Shown piece by piece: positions 47,453 through 57,005 of a DNA stretch of 64,000 bases (positions within the stretch are counted from its first letter, which is position 1; each line of letters opens with the position of its first letter). The notes beneath the pieces are model-generated. The model was not told the origin of the DNA. It ran no database searches and was given only the letters and a program-made list of their open reading frames with translations. The translations under genes were made by a program, and so were the position numbers. The stretch is from Roseovarius sp. S88 (GTDB lineage: Bacteria; Pseudomonadota; Alphaproteobacteria; Rhodobacterales; Rhodobacteraceae): the NCBI RefSeq assembly GCF_037023735.1, contig NZ_CP146069.1, positions 3,017,501 through 3,081,500 of the forward strand, written 5' to 3'.

Positions 47453-48131
47453 AGTTCTGAAAACCGCCGCCGCAACAGGCCTTGCGTTATGCGTGGCCAC
47501 CCAGAGCATGGCGCAATGCAGCCGGGACGCTATGTTGGTCTTTGACGGCTCAGCCTCCATGGCGGAACTTGGCTTTGGCGCCAGTGGCCCCTCACGCATT
47601 GAAGAAGCCCGTACAGCGGTGGCCGAGGTGATGCCGCAGGTCGCCCCGGTCCGTCGCATCGGGCTATTGACTTATGGGCCGGGCGCAGCGGACAGCTGTC
47701 GCGGGATTCAGGTGAAATTCACACCAAGGGCAGATGCAGACAGGGCTGTGATTGCCGAGGTGAAGGCCCTACGCCCTGCCGGCCTGACCCCGCTCACGGA
47801 TGCCGTGCGCGAGGCGGCTGAGGTTTTGGACTATCGCACCACCCCCGGCATCATCGTGCTGGTCACAGACGGCTCGGAAACCTGCAGCGGCGCGCCGTGC
47901 CGGCTAGGCCAGCAGCTGGCATCGACAGGCCGCGATCTGACGGTGCACATCATCGGCTTCAGGTTGGTGTTTGACCCGTTTTCGTGGAACAGTATTGAGG
48001 CGTTTCAAGCCGCCGCCGCAGAGGTGCAATGCCTCGCAGATCAGACCGGTGGGAGCTATGTGACGACCGAAACGGTAGATGAGCTTGCGGATGCGTTAAG
48101 ACGGACGTTGGGGTGTGCGGTGGTGGGGTGA
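47445..48131 (+). CDS. Secreted VWA-domain protein, second of a tandem pair
   Basis: A 228-residue close paralogue of the preceding gene: signal peptide KTAAATGLALCVATQSMAQ, then CSRDAMLVFDGSASMAELG, RRIGLLTYGPGAADSC, GLTPLTDAVREAAEVLDYR and TVDELADALRRTLGCAVVG. The start is a TTG inside the end of the first gene; the signal peptide begins there and no ATG replaces it. The overlap and rare start suggest translation by re-initiation from the first copy. Confidence 0.85.
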   Translation: MAKVLKTAAATGLALCVATQSMAQCSRDAMLVFDGSASMAELGFGASGPSRIEEARTAVAEVMPQVAPVRRIGLLTYGPGAADSCRGIQVKFTPRADADRAVIAEVKALRPAGLTPLTDAVREAAEVLDYRTTPGIIVLVTDGSETCSGAPCRLGQQLASTGRDLTVHIIGFRLVFDPFSWNSIEAFQAAAAEVQCLADQTGGSYVTTETVDELADALRRTLGCAVVG

Positions 48132-48157
48132 TCGAGTGCGATTACCACAATGCTTTG

Positions 48158-48400
48158 TCATTTTCTCTCACAATTTCCAAAGTGCTGAGCCGCCACAATT
48201 TCTCCAAATAAAACAGTGTTACGCGAATGGACAGCCTGTCCATCTCTCATCACGGTTGTTGTTTGGATAGCACCCGAAGAGAGTTTCTCAGTGAATGAGA
48301 ACGCACTTTCACCAACAAAAATCTCTACCGCAACGAACCCGGCGTTGCCCTGCATATAAGCTTTTTGAGAAATGGTATCCACTTTGAACATCAATAGCAT
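48158..48400 (-). CDS. Possible small hypothetical protein
   Basis: An 80-residue frame in a less G+C-rich stretch after the VWA genes. It starts at MLLMFKVDTISQKAYMQGNA with only a weak AAAGAG ribosome site and matches no family I know. It may be a remnant. The rest of 48132-48683 shows no gene, only palindromic repeats near its right end. Confidence 0.3.
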   Translation of the reverse strand: MLLMFKVDTISQKAYMQGNAGFVAVEIFVGESAFSFTEKLSSGAIQTTTVMRDGQAVHSRNTVLFGEIVAAQHFGNCERK

Positions 48401-48624
48401 TTTCTCTTTGTCGACACCGTCGGCGTCGACTCTAGTTTCAAAGTGACGGTCCCAATCTAGTACCTCGGACGAAGTCGGGCTGGCATAAAAGGCCTAAACC
48501 AAAATCACACTATTCAAAAACTTCATTGTAAATCGGTCCACCGAATAACTCGCGATTCAGAGTAGAGTTTTTTTAGCGGACAATAAAACGAAAACACCCC
48601 GGCCATCGCTGACCTGGGTGCATC

Positions 48625-48677
48625 GGCGGGGTGAAACCCCGCCTTACGGATTTGGGTAGGCCGGGGTTCACCCCGGC
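48625..48677. repeat. Pair of inverted GTAGG-type palindromes before rpmD
   Basis: GGCGGGGTGAAACCCCGCC (48625-48643) and GTAGGCCGGGGTTCACCCCG (48656-48675) face each other. They sit at the end of the island, seven bases before the rpmD stop. Confidence 0.75.
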
Positions 48678-48683
48678 ACATAC

Positions 48684-48872
48684 TCACCCTTTTTCTTCGA
48701 CGATTTCCACCAGATGCGGGATCTTGTTGATCATGCCGCGCACGGATGGCGTATCTTCCAGCTCGCGCGTCTTGTGCATCTTGTTGAGGCCCAGACCGAT
48801 CAGCGTGGCGCGCTGGTCTTGAGGGCGGCGGATGGGCGAGCCCACTTGTTTGACGACGATGGTTTTTGCCAT
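48684..48872 (-). CDS. rpmD: 50S ribosomal protein L30
   Basis: A 62-residue L30: [20 protein letters not shown], then [20 protein letters not shown]. It follows rpsE by 12 bases. In most bacteria rplO is next; here the operon is interrupted after rpmD. Confidence 0.97.
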   Translation of the reverse strand: MAKTIVVKQVGSPIRRPQDQRATLIGLGLNKMHKTRELEDTPSVRGMINKIPHLVEIVEEKG

Positions 48873-48884
48873 GTTCCCGTCTCC

Positions 48885-49463
48885 TTACGCTTCTGCGGCT
48901 TCGGTCGAAGCCTCTGCAGCAGGCGCGTCATCCTTGCGCAGGATGTCGGCGACCTTTTTGCCACGACGCTGCGCGACCATGCGCGGGCTGGCCTCTTTTT
49001 GCAGACCGTCGATTGTGGCGCGGATCATATTGTACGGGTTTTGCGAGCCAATCGACTTGGCCACAACGTCCTGCACACCCAGCATCTCGAACACAGCCCG
49101 CATCGGACCACCGGCGATGATACCGGTACCGGTTGGTGCTGTGCGCATCACGACCTTACCCGCCCCATGACGTCCTTCGACATCGTGGTGCAGCGTCCGA
49201 CCCTCGCGCAGGGGCACGCGGATCATCTGACGCTTGGCTTGCTCTGTGGCTTTGCGGATCGCCTCAGGCACTTCCTTGGCCTTACCCTTGCCAAAGCCAA
49301 CGCGGCCTTTCTGATCGCCAACGACGACGAGCGCGGCAAAGCCAAAGCGCTTACCACCCTTTACGGTCTTTGAAACACGGTTGATCGCAACCAGGCGATC
49401 GGCGAATTCCGGGGCTTCGTCGCGATCGCGACCACCACCACGGCGTTTGTCATCTCTTGCCAT
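48885..49463 (-). CDS. rpsE: 30S ribosomal protein S5
   Basis: A 192-residue S5: [40 protein letters not shown] and [18 protein letters not shown]. Start at [10 protein letters not shown]. The C-terminal tail ([15 protein letters not shown]) is Ala/Glu-rich, as common in the group. Confidence 0.97.
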   Translation of the reverse strand: MARDDKRRGGGRDRDEAPEFADRLVAINRVSKTVKGGKRFGFAALVVVGDQKGRVGFGKGKAKEVPEAIRKATEQAKRQMIRVPLREGRTLHHDVEGRHGAGKVVMRTAPTGTGIIAGGPMRAVFEMLGVQDVVAKSIGSQNPYNMIRATIDGLQKEASPRMVAQRRGKKVADILRKDDAPAAEASTEAAEA

Positions 49464-49569
49464 ACTCGGCGTCCTTTCTTCGTGGCGCACTGCGCCGCTT
49501 GTCCAATCCCAGTGCTCCGGATCAGTCCGGGGCCCGGATCATCGAGACGGGGTAACCGTCTTCGCTAAA

Positions 49570-49624
49570 GGTGGGTCGAAGCCCCACCCCACGCCGTTTT
49601 GGTAGGGTGGGATTTCATCCCACC
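49570..49624. repeat. Palindromes between rpsE and rplR
   Basis: GTGGGTCGAAGCCCCAC (49571-49587) is followed by GTAGGGTGGGATTTCATCCC (49602-49621). The second abuts the rplR stop codon. Members of the dispersed family of this cluster. Confidence 0.7.
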
Positions 49625-49983
49625 TATATTTTCAGGCCACCTTCACGGGCGGCATCAGCCACAGCCTTAACCTTGCCGTGAAAGAGGAACCCGCCACGGT
49701 CAAAATAGGCCTCCGTGACACCCGCCTTTTTTGCGCGCTCCGCAATTGCGGCACCCACCTTGGTTGCGGCTTCCACGTTGTTCTTGCCTGCAACACCCAG
49801 ATCTTTTTCCAGGGTCGAGGCCGCAGCCAATGTAACGCCATTGACGTCATCAATAAGCTGCGCGCTGATGTTTTTGTTCGAGCGGTGCACGCTGAGGCGC
49901 ACGCGCCCTGCGTTGACCTTGCGAAGTTTGTTCCGGACGCGCAGGCGGCGTTTGAGGAACAGTTGTCTTTTGCTGTTTGCCAT
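49624..49983 (-). CDS. rplR: 50S ribosomal protein L18
   Basis: A 119-residue L18: [38 protein letters not shown], and [20 protein letters not shown] at the end. Spc-operon order is normal (rplF before, rpsE after). Confidence 0.97.
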   Translation of the reverse strand: MANSKRQLFLKRRLRVRNKLRKVNAGRVRLSVHRSNKNISAQLIDDVNGVTLAAASTLEKDLGVAGKNNVEAATKVGAAIAERAKKAGVTEAYFDRGGFLFHGKVKAVADAAREGGLKI

Positions 49984-49995
49984 CTTATCGCGTCC

Positions 49996-50529
49996 TTACT
50001 TCTTCTTGCCTTCCTTCTGGAAGATATACTCGTCTTTATAGCGAATGCCTTTGCCCTTGTAGGGCTCGGGCCGACGCCAGTCGCGGATATTGGCCGCGAC
50101 CTGGCCGACGAGCTGCTTGTCATGGCCTTCCACGATCAATTCCGTGGGCTTGGGCGCCGTGACAGTCACACCTTCCGGAACCGGGAAATCCACGTCATGG
50201 CTGAGACCAAGGTTCAGCTTCAGGACATTGCCCTGCATCTGTGCCCGGTAGCCAACGCCACGGATTTCCAGCTCTTTCTTAAAGGTCTCTTTGGACCCAT
50301 GCACCATGTTGGCGATGACCGTGCGGGTCATGCCCCACTGTTGACGCGCGCGCTTGGATTTGCCGCGTGGTTCAACAGTGACCGTGCCATCCGCAACCGT
50401 CAGCGTCACGTCATCCGTGGCGGTGAAGGATTTGGAAGCCTTGGGACCTTTGATTTCGATTGTCTGACCGCTCAGTGTCGCTGTGACACCATCAGGCAGA
50501 GCAACCGGTTGTTTGCCGATACGAGACAT
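49996..50529 (-). CDS. rplF: 50S ribosomal protein L6
   Basis: A 177-residue L6: [35 protein letters not shown] and [20 protein letters not shown]. Between rpsH and rplR in the spc operon. Confidence 0.97.
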   Translation of the reverse strand: MSRIGKQPVALPDGVTATLSGQTIEIKGPKASKSFTATDDVTLTVADGTVTVEPRGKSKRARQQWGMTRTVIANMVHGSKETFKKELEIRGVGYRAQMQGNVLKLNLGLSHDVDFPVPEGVTVTAPKPTELIVEGHDKQLVGQVAANIRDWRRPEPYKGKGIRYKDEYIFQKEGKKK

Positions 50530-50543
50530 TTCTCAAAGCCTCC

Positions 50544-50936
50544 TTAGAATACGGTGCAGAGCACTTCGCCGCCAACATTGGCCGCCCGTGCGTTTGCATC
50601 CGACATCACACCTTTGGAGGTGGAGACAATCGACACACCCAGACCCTGACGGACCTGCGGAATGTCACCGACGCTCATGTAAACCCGACGACCGGGTTTT
50701 GAGACCCGCTTCATTTCGCGGATCACAGGCGCGCCTTCGAAGTATTTCAGGCTCACTTCGATGGCCGGGTGGCCATCTTTGCCCGTGGCATTTTCGAAAC
50801 CACGGATATAGCCCTCGTCGGCCAGCACATCCAGAACGCGCACGCGCATTTTGGAGGCCGGAACCATAACAGTGGATTTGCCACGCATGCCCGCGTTGCG
50901 GATACGGGTGAGCATATCGCCGATAGGATCGTTCAT
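50544..50936 (-). CDS. rpsH: 30S ribosomal protein S8
   Basis: A 130-residue S8: [20 protein letters not shown] and the C-terminal [20 protein letters not shown] followed by GGEVLCTVF. The start at 50936 follows the rpsN stop by 13 bases; the longer frame reads into rpsN. Confidence 0.97.
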   Translation of the reverse strand: MNDPIGDMLTRIRNAGMRGKSTVMVPASKMRVRVLDVLADEGYIRGFENATGKDGHPAIEVSLKYFEGAPVIREMKRVSKPGRRVYMSVGDIPQVRQGLGVSIVSTSKGVMSDANARAANVGGEVLCTVF

Positions 50937-50949
50937 CTCATGTCCCTCC

Positions 50950-51255
50950 TTACCAGCTCGACTTGACCATGCCCGGAAGCTGACCGGCAGACCCAAGCTC
51001 ACGCAGGGCAATCCGGCTGATTTTCAGCTTACGGTAATAGGCATGCGGCCGGCCGGTGAGCTGGCAGCGGTTATGAAGGCGGGTGGCCGAGCTGTTGCGC
51101 GGCAGGTTCGCCAGTTTCAGGGAGGCCCGGAAGCGTTCTTCCATCGGCTTTTCCTGATCGTTGATGATCTCTTTCAAAGCGGCACGCTTGGCGGCGTATT
51201 GCTTCACCAGACGCTGACGCTTCTTTTCGCGTTCGATCATTGCTTTCTTAGCCAT
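50950..51255 (-). CDS. rpsN: 30S ribosomal protein S14
   Basis: A 101-residue zinc-free S14: [20 protein letters not shown] and [20 protein letters not shown]. The CxxC pairs of the zinc form are absent, which is usual for Alphaproteobacteria. Confidence 0.97.
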   Translation of the reverse strand: MAKKAMIEREKKRQRLVKQYAAKRAALKEIINDQEKPMEERFRASLKLANLPRNSSATRLHNRCQLTGRPHAYYRKLKISRIALRELGSAGQLPGMVKSSW

Positions 51256-51273
51256 GTCTAAAATTCCTCGCGA

Positions 51274-51837
51274 TTAGCTGCTGAAAGGCATGTTGAAGTG
51301 CTTCAACAGCGCCTTGGCTTCAGCGTCGGTCTGCGCCGTGGTTCCGATAACAACGTCCATGCCCCATACTTCGTCGACCTTGTCGAAGTTGATCTCGGGG
51401 AAAACGATGTGTTCCTTGATGCCCATGGCATAGTTGCCACGACCATCAAATGACTTGCCCGACACGCCGCGGAAGTCGCGGATGCGCGGCATGGCCACGG
51501 TGATCAGACGATCCAGGAATTCATACATCCGGTCGCCACGCAGGGTCACTTTTGCGCCCATTGGCATGCCCTCACGCACACGGAACCCCGCGATGGAGTT
51601 CTTGGCGGTGGTCATGACAGCGTGCTGGCCGGCGATCGTGGTCAGATCTTCCTGAGCCGACTTGGCTTTCTTGGAGTCCTTAACCGCTTCTGCGCCACAG
51701 CCGATATTGAGAACAATCTTCTCAAGCTTCGGAATCTGCATGTCATTCTTGTAGCCGAATTCCTCTTTCAGAGCGGCACGAATGGCGTCCTTGTAAGCGG
51801 CTTTCAGGCGCGGGGTGTAGTTTGCTGTATCAAGCAT
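51274..51837 (-). CDS. rplE: 50S ribosomal protein L5
   Basis: A 187-residue L5: [40 protein letters not shown] and [18 protein letters not shown]. The ATG at 51837 lies within the end of rplX (8-base overlap). Confidence 0.97.
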   Translation of the reverse strand: MLDTANYTPRLKAAYKDAIRAALKEEFGYKNDMQIPKLEKIVLNIGCGAEAVKDSKKAKSAQEDLTTIAGQHAVMTTAKNSIAGFRVREGMPMGAKVTLRGDRMYEFLDRLITVAMPRIRDFRGVSGKSFDGRGNYAMGIKEHIVFPEINFDKVDEVWGMDVVIGTTAQTDAEAKALLKHFNMPFSS

Positions 51838-52141
51838 CAATCACGTCCCCCGTGGTCTTGGCGTAACGCACCTTCTTGTCGCCTTCCATCTTGAAGCCCA
51901 CGCGGGTGGGTTTGCCCTTTGCATCAACAAAAGCCAGATTGCTCAGGTCAATTGGCATCGCCTTGGGAAGGCGGCCACCCTGGCTTGTCTGGCTTTGGCG
52001 TGTGTGGCGGATGGCCATGTTGATGCCATCGACAACCGCTTTGCCGGCCTTGGGATCAACAGAGGCAATCGTGCCTTCCTTGCCCTTGTCCTTGCCAGCC
52101 AGAACGACGACCTTGTCGCCTTTTTTCAACTTAGCAGCCAT
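51830..52141 (-). CDS. rplX: 50S ribosomal protein L24
   Basis: A 103-residue L24 with the KOW motif [20 protein letters not shown] and the middle [20 protein letters not shown]. One base separates it from rplN. Confidence 0.97.
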   Translation of the reverse strand: MAAKLKKGDKVVVLAGKDKGKEGTIASVDPKAGKAVVDGINMAIRHTRQSQTSQGGRLPKAMPIDLSNLAFVDAKGKPTRVGFKMEGDKKVRYAKTTGDVIDA

Positions 52142-52142
52142 A

Positions 52143-52511
52143 TCACAGCACCTCCGGGGCGAGCGAGATGATCTTCATGAAGTTCTTGGCCCGCAGCTCG
52201 CGCACAACCGGCCCGAAGATACGGGTGCCGATGGGTTCACCTGCGGTGTTCAGGATCACGGCGGCGTTGCGGTCAAAGCGAATGGCAGTACCGTCTTCAC
52301 GGCGGATTTCCTTGGCGGTGCGCACGACAACGGCTTTGCGCACGTCGCCTTTTTTCACACGGCCACGTGGGATGGCTTCCTTCACCGAGACGACGATAAC
52401 ATCGCCCACGGACGCATATTTGCGTTTGGAACCACCCAGGACCTTGATGCACTGAACCCGGCGAGCACCGGAGTTGTCAGCAACATCCAGATTGGTCTGC
52501 ATCTGGATCAT
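52143..52511 (-). CDS. rplN: 50S ribosomal protein L14
   Basis: A 122-residue L14: [40 protein letters not shown] and the end [19 protein letters not shown]. Confidence 0.98.
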   Translation of the reverse strand: MIQMQTNLDVADNSGARRVQCIKVLGGSKRKYASVGDVIVVSVKEAIPRGRVKKGDVRKAVVVRTAKEIRREDGTAIRFDRNAAVILNTAGEPIGTRIFGPVVRELRAKNFMKIISLAPEVL

Positions 52512-52586
52512 GAGGTTTCTCCCGACCTTTGGGGGGCGTCATTGCCGTATCCCCAGGGTTTCGATCAAACCGAAAGGTTTGCAGGC

Positions 52587-52817
52587 TTACGCCTCCAGAA
52601 CCTCCCAGCGTTTCGTTTTCGATTTCGGCGCGCATTCGATGATGCGAACTTGGTCGCCGACCTTGAAAGCGTTCTTTTCATCGTGAGCCCGGTACTTCTT
52701 GGACTTACGAATGGTTTTCTGAAGCACAGGGTGCTTGAAGCGGCGCTCAACCGAGACAGTGACGGTTTGGGCGTTTGCGTCGGAGGTCACGACGCCGGAC
52801 AGTATACGCTTGGGCAT
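52587..52817 (-). CDS. rpsQ: 30S ribosomal protein S17
   Basis: A 76-residue S17: [20 protein letters not shown] and [20 protein letters not shown]. Between rpmC and rplN, the usual order. Confidence 0.97.
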   Translation of the reverse strand: MPKRILSGVVTSDANAQTVTVSVERRFKHPVLQKTIRKSKKYRAHDEKNAFKVGDQVRIIECAPKSKTKRWEVLEA

Positions 52818-52828
52818 AGGTGCTCTCC

Positions 52829-53032
52829 TTAATCCGCAGCCGCGTCAGCAGCTTTTTCATTCAACACGGTTTTGACACGCGCCACATCGCGGCGCACAGT
52901 CTTGATCCGTGCAGGGTTTTCCAGCGACCCGGTCGCTGCCTGAAAACGCAGGTTGAACTGCTCTTTTTTCAGGTTGGCCAGCTCCTCACGAAGCTGGTCG
53001 GGCGTTTTATCACGCAACTCAGTGGCGTTCAT
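52829..53032 (-). CDS. rpmC: 50S ribosomal protein L29
   Basis: A 67-residue L29: [20 protein letters not shown] and [21 protein letters not shown] choose the ATG at 53032 because AAGGA lies about eight bases upstream; the ATG at 53038 is too close to it. rplP, its usual upstream neighbour, is 4 kb away behind five unrelated genes, so rpmC needs its own promoter, probably in 53033-53257. Confidence 0.97.
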   Translation of the reverse strand: MNATELRDKTPDQLREELANLKKEQFNLRFQAATGSLENPARIKTVRRDVARVKTVLNEKAADAAAD

Positions 53033-53257
53033 TGCCATCTTCCTTCTCAAAACACCGGCCGGCCCCTGATTTGGATGGCTCAGGGTCACACGGAGTACCC
53101 GGTGGATGAATAACAAAACGAATCCCCGCACGAAGTGGGGACGTCAGATGGGCGCGGTATAGGGGAGGATGGGATGCGGGGCAAGGGAAAGTTTGGAACT
53201 TTGTTCGATCTATGATTTGACTGTGATTAGCCTTCTTTTTATGTCCCAGAGGCCAAA

Positions 53258-53722
53258 TTGACCCAACCTACGACAGCCTACTGCAACTGCGGTGCCTGCA
53301 GCGTGAGCGTTGACCGGGAGCCGCGCCACCGGCTTTATTGCCACTGCAGCGTCTGCCAGCGCGTCTACGGTCAACCATATGCTGATGTCACGATCTTACC
53401 GGCTGCAGCGGTCAGCGTCCCAGAAAACACTCGGATAACCTTCGATCGTTACAAGTCTCCACCAGCAATCCGGCGCGGCATGTGCCCCGACTGCAAGACC
53501 CCCGTTGTGGGCTTTATGACATATGGCCCCGGCCTGCGTCTCGCCTACATTCCGGCCACGGCATTTAAAACAAATCCGCCAGAAACGAAACCAATGGTAC
53601 ACCTCTTCTACAAGACACGTCAGGCAGATGTGGAAGATAGGTTGCCCAAGATTGCAGGGACTATCGCCAGCTTCATCGCCGGAACACCGCTTGTTTTGGG
53701 GGCACTTTTCTCACGGCGTTAG
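53258..53722 (+). CDS. GFA (CENP-V/GFA domain) family protein
   Basis: A 154-residue zinc protein of the glutathione-dependent formaldehyde-activating (GFA-like) family. Cysteines C9, C11, C14 (YCNCGACSV), C28, C30, C33 (YCHCSVCQRVYG) and the later MCPDCKTP pair form the family's zinc sites. Most members are uncharacterised, so a formaldehyde role is not assured. The start is a TTG with AGAGG five bases upstream. It overlaps the convergent TIGR02466 gene by four bases and sits inside the ribosomal operon. Confidence 0.88.
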   Translation: MTQPTTAYCNCGACSVSVDREPRHRLYCHCSVCQRVYGQPYADVTILPAAAVSVPENTRITFDRYKSPPAIRRGMCPDCKTPVVGFMTYGPGLRLAYIPATAFKTNPPETKPMVHLFYKTRQADVEDRLPKIAGTIASFIAGTPLVLGALFSRR

Positions 53723-54339
53723 GCCCACCCATAATTAAAACTCACCGAAATCCGGTCGTCCTCGCTCATATTCATCGGCACCTCGTGGCGCAGCCAGCTT
53801 TCCCAAAGGAGCACGTCGCCCACCACCGGCTTGGCATAAACAAAAGTTCGCAACTCCTCTCGTGCGTCCTTCTTGCGCGCAGGGGCCGCCATCATCCGTG
53901 CTGATCGCGGATCTTCCAGCTTCAGCGCCGATGCGCCGTCTGGCATCGCCACATAGGTTGTCCCCGAAATCACCGAATGCGGATGGATGTGGGAGCTATG
54001 CGTGCCGCCTTCGGGCAGGATGTTGATCCAGATGTCCTCAAGCGTCAGCGCCCGGTCTTCCAGATCAAACTCCAGATCCTCCGAAAATGCCGCCACATGC
54101 GCGTCGAGCGCCTTCACCAAATCGCCAAAGATCGGAAAGCGCCACGGCAGGTCCGTCAAAGACGCGTAAGACGTATAGCCGGGATACCCGTTCTCTTCGC
54201 ACCAGGTTTGTCCGGCTTCATCATCTTCGGCAATGGAATAGCAAGATGCCTCCAGCTCTGTAGGGTCAATAGACGGCTTCTGCTCTGACAGGGCAGCGTG
54301 ATAGAGGCGGGTGACGAAAAGTGATTTGAGATTTGGCAT
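53719..54339 (-). CDS. TIGR02466 family protein (2-oxoglutarate/iron oxygenase-like)
   Basis: A 206-residue cytoplasmic protein. ILPEGGTHSSHIHPHSVISG carries the first iron-ligand histidines, and LLWESWLRHEVPMNMSEDDR the distal one, followed by RISVSFNYGW. This fits the TIGR02466 group of putative 2-oxoglutarate-dependent dioxygenases. The start at MPNLKSLFVTR resembles other members; an ATG eight codons upstream is possible. The substrate is unknown. Confidence 0.87.
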   Translation of the reverse strand: MPNLKSLFVTRLYHAALSEQKPSIDPTELEASCYSIAEDDEAGQTWCEENGYPGYTSYASLTDLPWRFPIFGDLVKALDAHVAAFSEDLEFDLEDRALTLEDIWINILPEGGTHSSHIHPHSVISGTTYVAMPDGASALKLEDPRSARMMAAPARKKDAREELRTFVYAKPVVGDVLLWESWLRHEVPMNMSEDDRISVSFNYGWA

Positions 54340-54378
54340 GAGATCCGCATAGCGCAGACGCATCTTTGACGCCAGAGC

Positions 54379-54983
54379 CTAGCTCTTCACCGGCCCCGAG
54401 CTACAGCGCGGATTGGGCCGCCCGCCATCGGCATAGGCCAGGCAAAGAACAATCTCTTCCGGTCCCGGCGCATCGGCAATGAACAGTGTCATCGTGTCGA
54501 AATGATCAAAGGACCAGGGATTGTCTTTATGCCCCACCGGCAGGTCAATCGGCGTGCCCGGAGGTCCGATCTTGACGTTGGACGGGATCACGGCCTCTCC
54601 GCCGCCAGCGGCGGCCCGCATGGGTGCGCCAAGCTTGGGATGAATAACGGCCCCACCATGTTCCATCTCACCCATCGGCCCCACGAGCGCGGCCTACCAT
54701 ATGACACTGGCGCGCCGGGCAGCTGCGCAACAGCCTCCTCGGACAATTGCTCGCCCAGTACGCGCCCTATCTCAAAGAGCGGCGAGAGGACGTCTGTCAC
54801 CTGCCCCGCCAATGGATGGCGCAGGACGGCCATCGCGGCCACCCTTGTGATCGGGTCACAGGACGCACCACCATAGGCCGCTGTGACGATCTCCCGTTGG
54901 AATACGACTTTGCGAGGGGAAATAATATCCGTGGTCCCTTTCCATCCAAACGCGTCAATAGTTACGCCGCTTTTGCACTTCAT
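54379..54983 (-). pseudogene. Amino acid synthesis (AA_synth) family protein, frameshifted
   Basis: Two pieces in different frames make one protein. The N-terminal piece reads KVVFQREIVTAAYGGASCDP, ITRVAAMAVLRHPLAGQVTD, VLGEQLSEEAVAQLPGAPVS and YG. The C-terminal piece continues GPMGEMEHGGAVIHPKLGAP, AAAGGGEAVIPSNVKIGPPG and AYADGGRPNPR. The family runs on through this point without a break. A single missing base near 54693-54697 (GGTAGGCC where GGTAAGGCC would keep the frame) explains the shift. Everything else looks intact, so the mutation is recent or a sequence error. The start near 54983 is uncertain. Confidence 0.75.
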
Positions 54984-55144
54984 GATAGAGGATATCGACC
55001 CAAGCAGATGAACACGGCCCGGCGTACCGGGGATGATAGGCATGAGACAGCGCCACCCAAAACGTGACCCCAATATGCCTTTATTCAAAGAAAATTCAGA
55101 ACTGACCCTTAAACACCGTGAAATGCACCAGAAAGGGGCGTTAC

Positions 55145-55846
55145 ATGGGTCGAGTGTTGTGTTTGATGTGCGTTTGGCTTGTTCTTGGCTTTCCGGCGGC
55201 GGCTGACATGTCCGCAGGCGGACTTTTTCATGCACGCCAGCCCTTGATTGATACCAATCAGCCCGTACGCGCTTTGGTCGCGTCGGCCAGTCTTTTTGTT
55301 GGCGATGCCGATGGCGGACTGTTTGCAGCTCTGCCCGGACGTCTCGATGCGCCCTTGCGACAGGGTGGCACCAAGGCTGCCATGCTGCGCGACTTGATCG
55401 CCTCTGCAGAAGCCGGGCACGCTGGATACAATGCCGTGCAACATGGCGCGCGCAAAAAACCCGCCAAGCGCCCCACGGACATGACACTGCAAGAGATCTA
55501 CACCTGGATCAAAGCAACTCCGGGTCAGCCCCACGCGATCGGGCGCTATCAGTTCATTCCCGCCACACTTCGCCACTCTGCCGCGCGGCTTGGCCTTGCG
55601 CCTGATACGCGGTTTAGCCCCAATGTCCAGGATACACTGGCCGATCTCTTGCTCGGTGATGCCGGGTTTCTAAAGGTTCAAAAAGGGGACATCAGCCCTA
55701 AGGAGTTCATGCACAACCTCGCCAAGATCTGGGCGGGATTGCCCACCGCGTCCGGACAAAGCTACTATCATGGTGTTGCAGGCAACAAGGCTGTGCTGAG
55801 CTGGGAAACCTACGCAAATCAGGTGCGCGCCATCCTCAAAAATTGA
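55145..55846 (+). CDS. Secreted lysozyme-like (muramidase-type) protein
   Basis: A 233-residue protein with a signal peptide (MGRVLCLMCVWLVLGFPAAA). The core LRDLIASAEAGHAGYNAVQH, LQEIYTWIKATPGQPHAIGR and YQFIPATLRHSAARLGL resembles phage-type muramidases of the lysozyme superfamily, with the Glu of SAEAGH as the likely catalytic acid. AAGGGG precedes the ATG at 55145. It could cut peptidoglycan in the periplasm or act as an endolysin-derived domesticated gene. Confidence 0.78.
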   Translation: MGRVLCLMCVWLVLGFPAAADMSAGGLFHARQPLIDTNQPVRALVASASLFVGDADGGLFAALPGRLDAPLRQGGTKAAMLRDLIASAEAGHAGYNAVQHGARKKPAKRPTDMTLQEIYTWIKATPGQPHAIGRYQFIPATLRHSAARLGLAPDTRFSPNVQDTLADLLLGDAGFLKVQKGDISPKEFMHNLAKIWAGLPTASGQSYYHGVAGNKAVLSWETYANQVRAILKN

Positions 55847-56004
55847 GCCCCTCGGCACCGCGTGCTCCTGGCTCAGGGTGGCTTGAGCGAAACATTGGCC
55901 GCGATCAGTCAGCAAAAGGTGATCTGTGACAAACGATTGCGTCTGGCACGTCGCGCTGCAGAAAGATAGGCAATCTCAACCCGCATAAATCAAAGGCGCG
56001 AGAC

Positions 56005-56937
56005 ATGCCTGACATCATTCTGCACAACTATCCACAATCTCCTGTGGCCGAAAAAGTTCGCGTTGCCCTGGGCATCAAGGGTCTGAGCTGGCGGTCCGTC
56101 GAAATCCCACGTCTGGCACCGAAACCCATGCTCACCCAATTGACTGGCGGCTATCGACGCACGCCAGTGATGCAAATCGGAGCGGACATCTACTGCGACA
56201 GCCAATGCGTGATCCGAGAGTTGGAACACCGCATTCCGTCGCCCAGCTTCTTTCCTACAGCCGATGCAGGTCTGATGTGGTGCCTGAGCCGTTGGACGGA
56301 TGGGGCCTTGTTTGACGCAACAGTCAAACTGGTGCTCGGGGCCGCGGGCGATGCGCTGCCACAGGATTTCGCGGCTGATCGCGGGCGGCTTTATCTTGGC
56401 CCGGACTGGGCCGACGGGCTCAAAGCGGCCAACGCCGCCCTACCCCACTTGGCCACCCAACTGCGCGCACCGCTCTTCTGGGCCAATCAGCAATTCGCCG
56501 ATGGCCGCGCGTTCCTGACCGGAGATGCGCCTGCGGCGATTGATGCACAGCTTTACCATGTGGTCTGGTTCATTCGTGGCCGCTGGGAGAACGGTCCGGC
56601 CTTTTTGTCTGAATTCCAAGGGCTGGAGGCCTGGGAAGCAAAGATTGCCGCCATTGGGCATGGCACCTTCACCGCCATGACGCCCGAGCAGGCTATTGCA
56701 GAAGCCACCGCTCATGATCCGGTGCACATATCGGGACACGACCCGCATGACCCACAGGGATTAAAGCCAGGCATAGAGGTAACCGTTTCACCTGATCTTG
56801 ACGGCGGGGAACAACCGGTCTCAGGCACGGTCGTTGCCGCCAGCGTCGACACCTTCACGGTCGCACGATCAGACAGCGATATTGGCAAGGTGCATGTGCA
56901 TTTTCCACGTGCGGGCTATCGGGTGAACATCAGCTAA
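56005..56937 (+). CDS. Glutathione S-transferase family protein with extra C-terminal domain
   Basis: A 310-residue protein. The thioredoxin-fold N-terminal domain (IILHNYPQSPVAEKVRVALG, GYRRTPVMQIGADIYCDSQC) is followed by the helical GST domain (LTGDAPAAIDAQLYHVVWFI). About 75 more residues come after it (GLKPGIEVTVSPDLDGGEQP, VHFPRAGYRVNI), a beta-rich piece not found in ordinary GSTs. Substrates are unknown. It lies in the rplP-rpmC interruption. Confidence 0.87.
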   Translation: MPDIILHNYPQSPVAEKVRVALGIKGLSWRSVEIPRLAPKPMLTQLTGGYRRTPVMQIGADIYCDSQCVIRELEHRIPSPSFFPTADAGLMWCLSRWTDGALFDATVKLVLGAAGDALPQDFAADRGRLYLGPDWADGLKAANAALPHLATQLRAPLFWANQQFADGRAFLTGDAPAAIDAQLYHVVWFIRGRWENGPAFLSEFQGLEAWEAKIAAIGHGTFTAMTPEQAIAEATAHDPVHISGHDPHDPQGLKPGIEVTVSPDLDGGEQPVSGTVVAASVDTFTVARSDSDIGKVHVHFPRAGYRVNIS

Positions 56938-56943
56938 AATGTA

Positions 56944-57005
56944 AAAACCCCCGCCAATCTCTCAGCAGGGGTTCTCTATGTCGTAGGGTGGGGTTTCACC
57001 CCACC
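56944..57005. terminator. Terminator hairpin and GTAGG-type palindrome between the GST gene and rplP
   Basis: AACCCC (56946-56951) pairs with GGGGTT (56968-56973) with a short inner GC/GC. Next comes a dispersed palindrome (56983-57005: GTAGGGTGGGGTTTCACCCC and three more bases). It lies between convergent 3' ends (GST plus strand, rplP minus strand). Confidence 0.65.

Noticed and set aside
54984..55487. Minus-strand extension of the AA_synth frame and the antisense of the lysozyme-like gene
   Set aside because: The frame continues by chance into the opposite strand of a gene with a good signal peptide and ribosome site; its Arg/Gln-rich text is not family-like.
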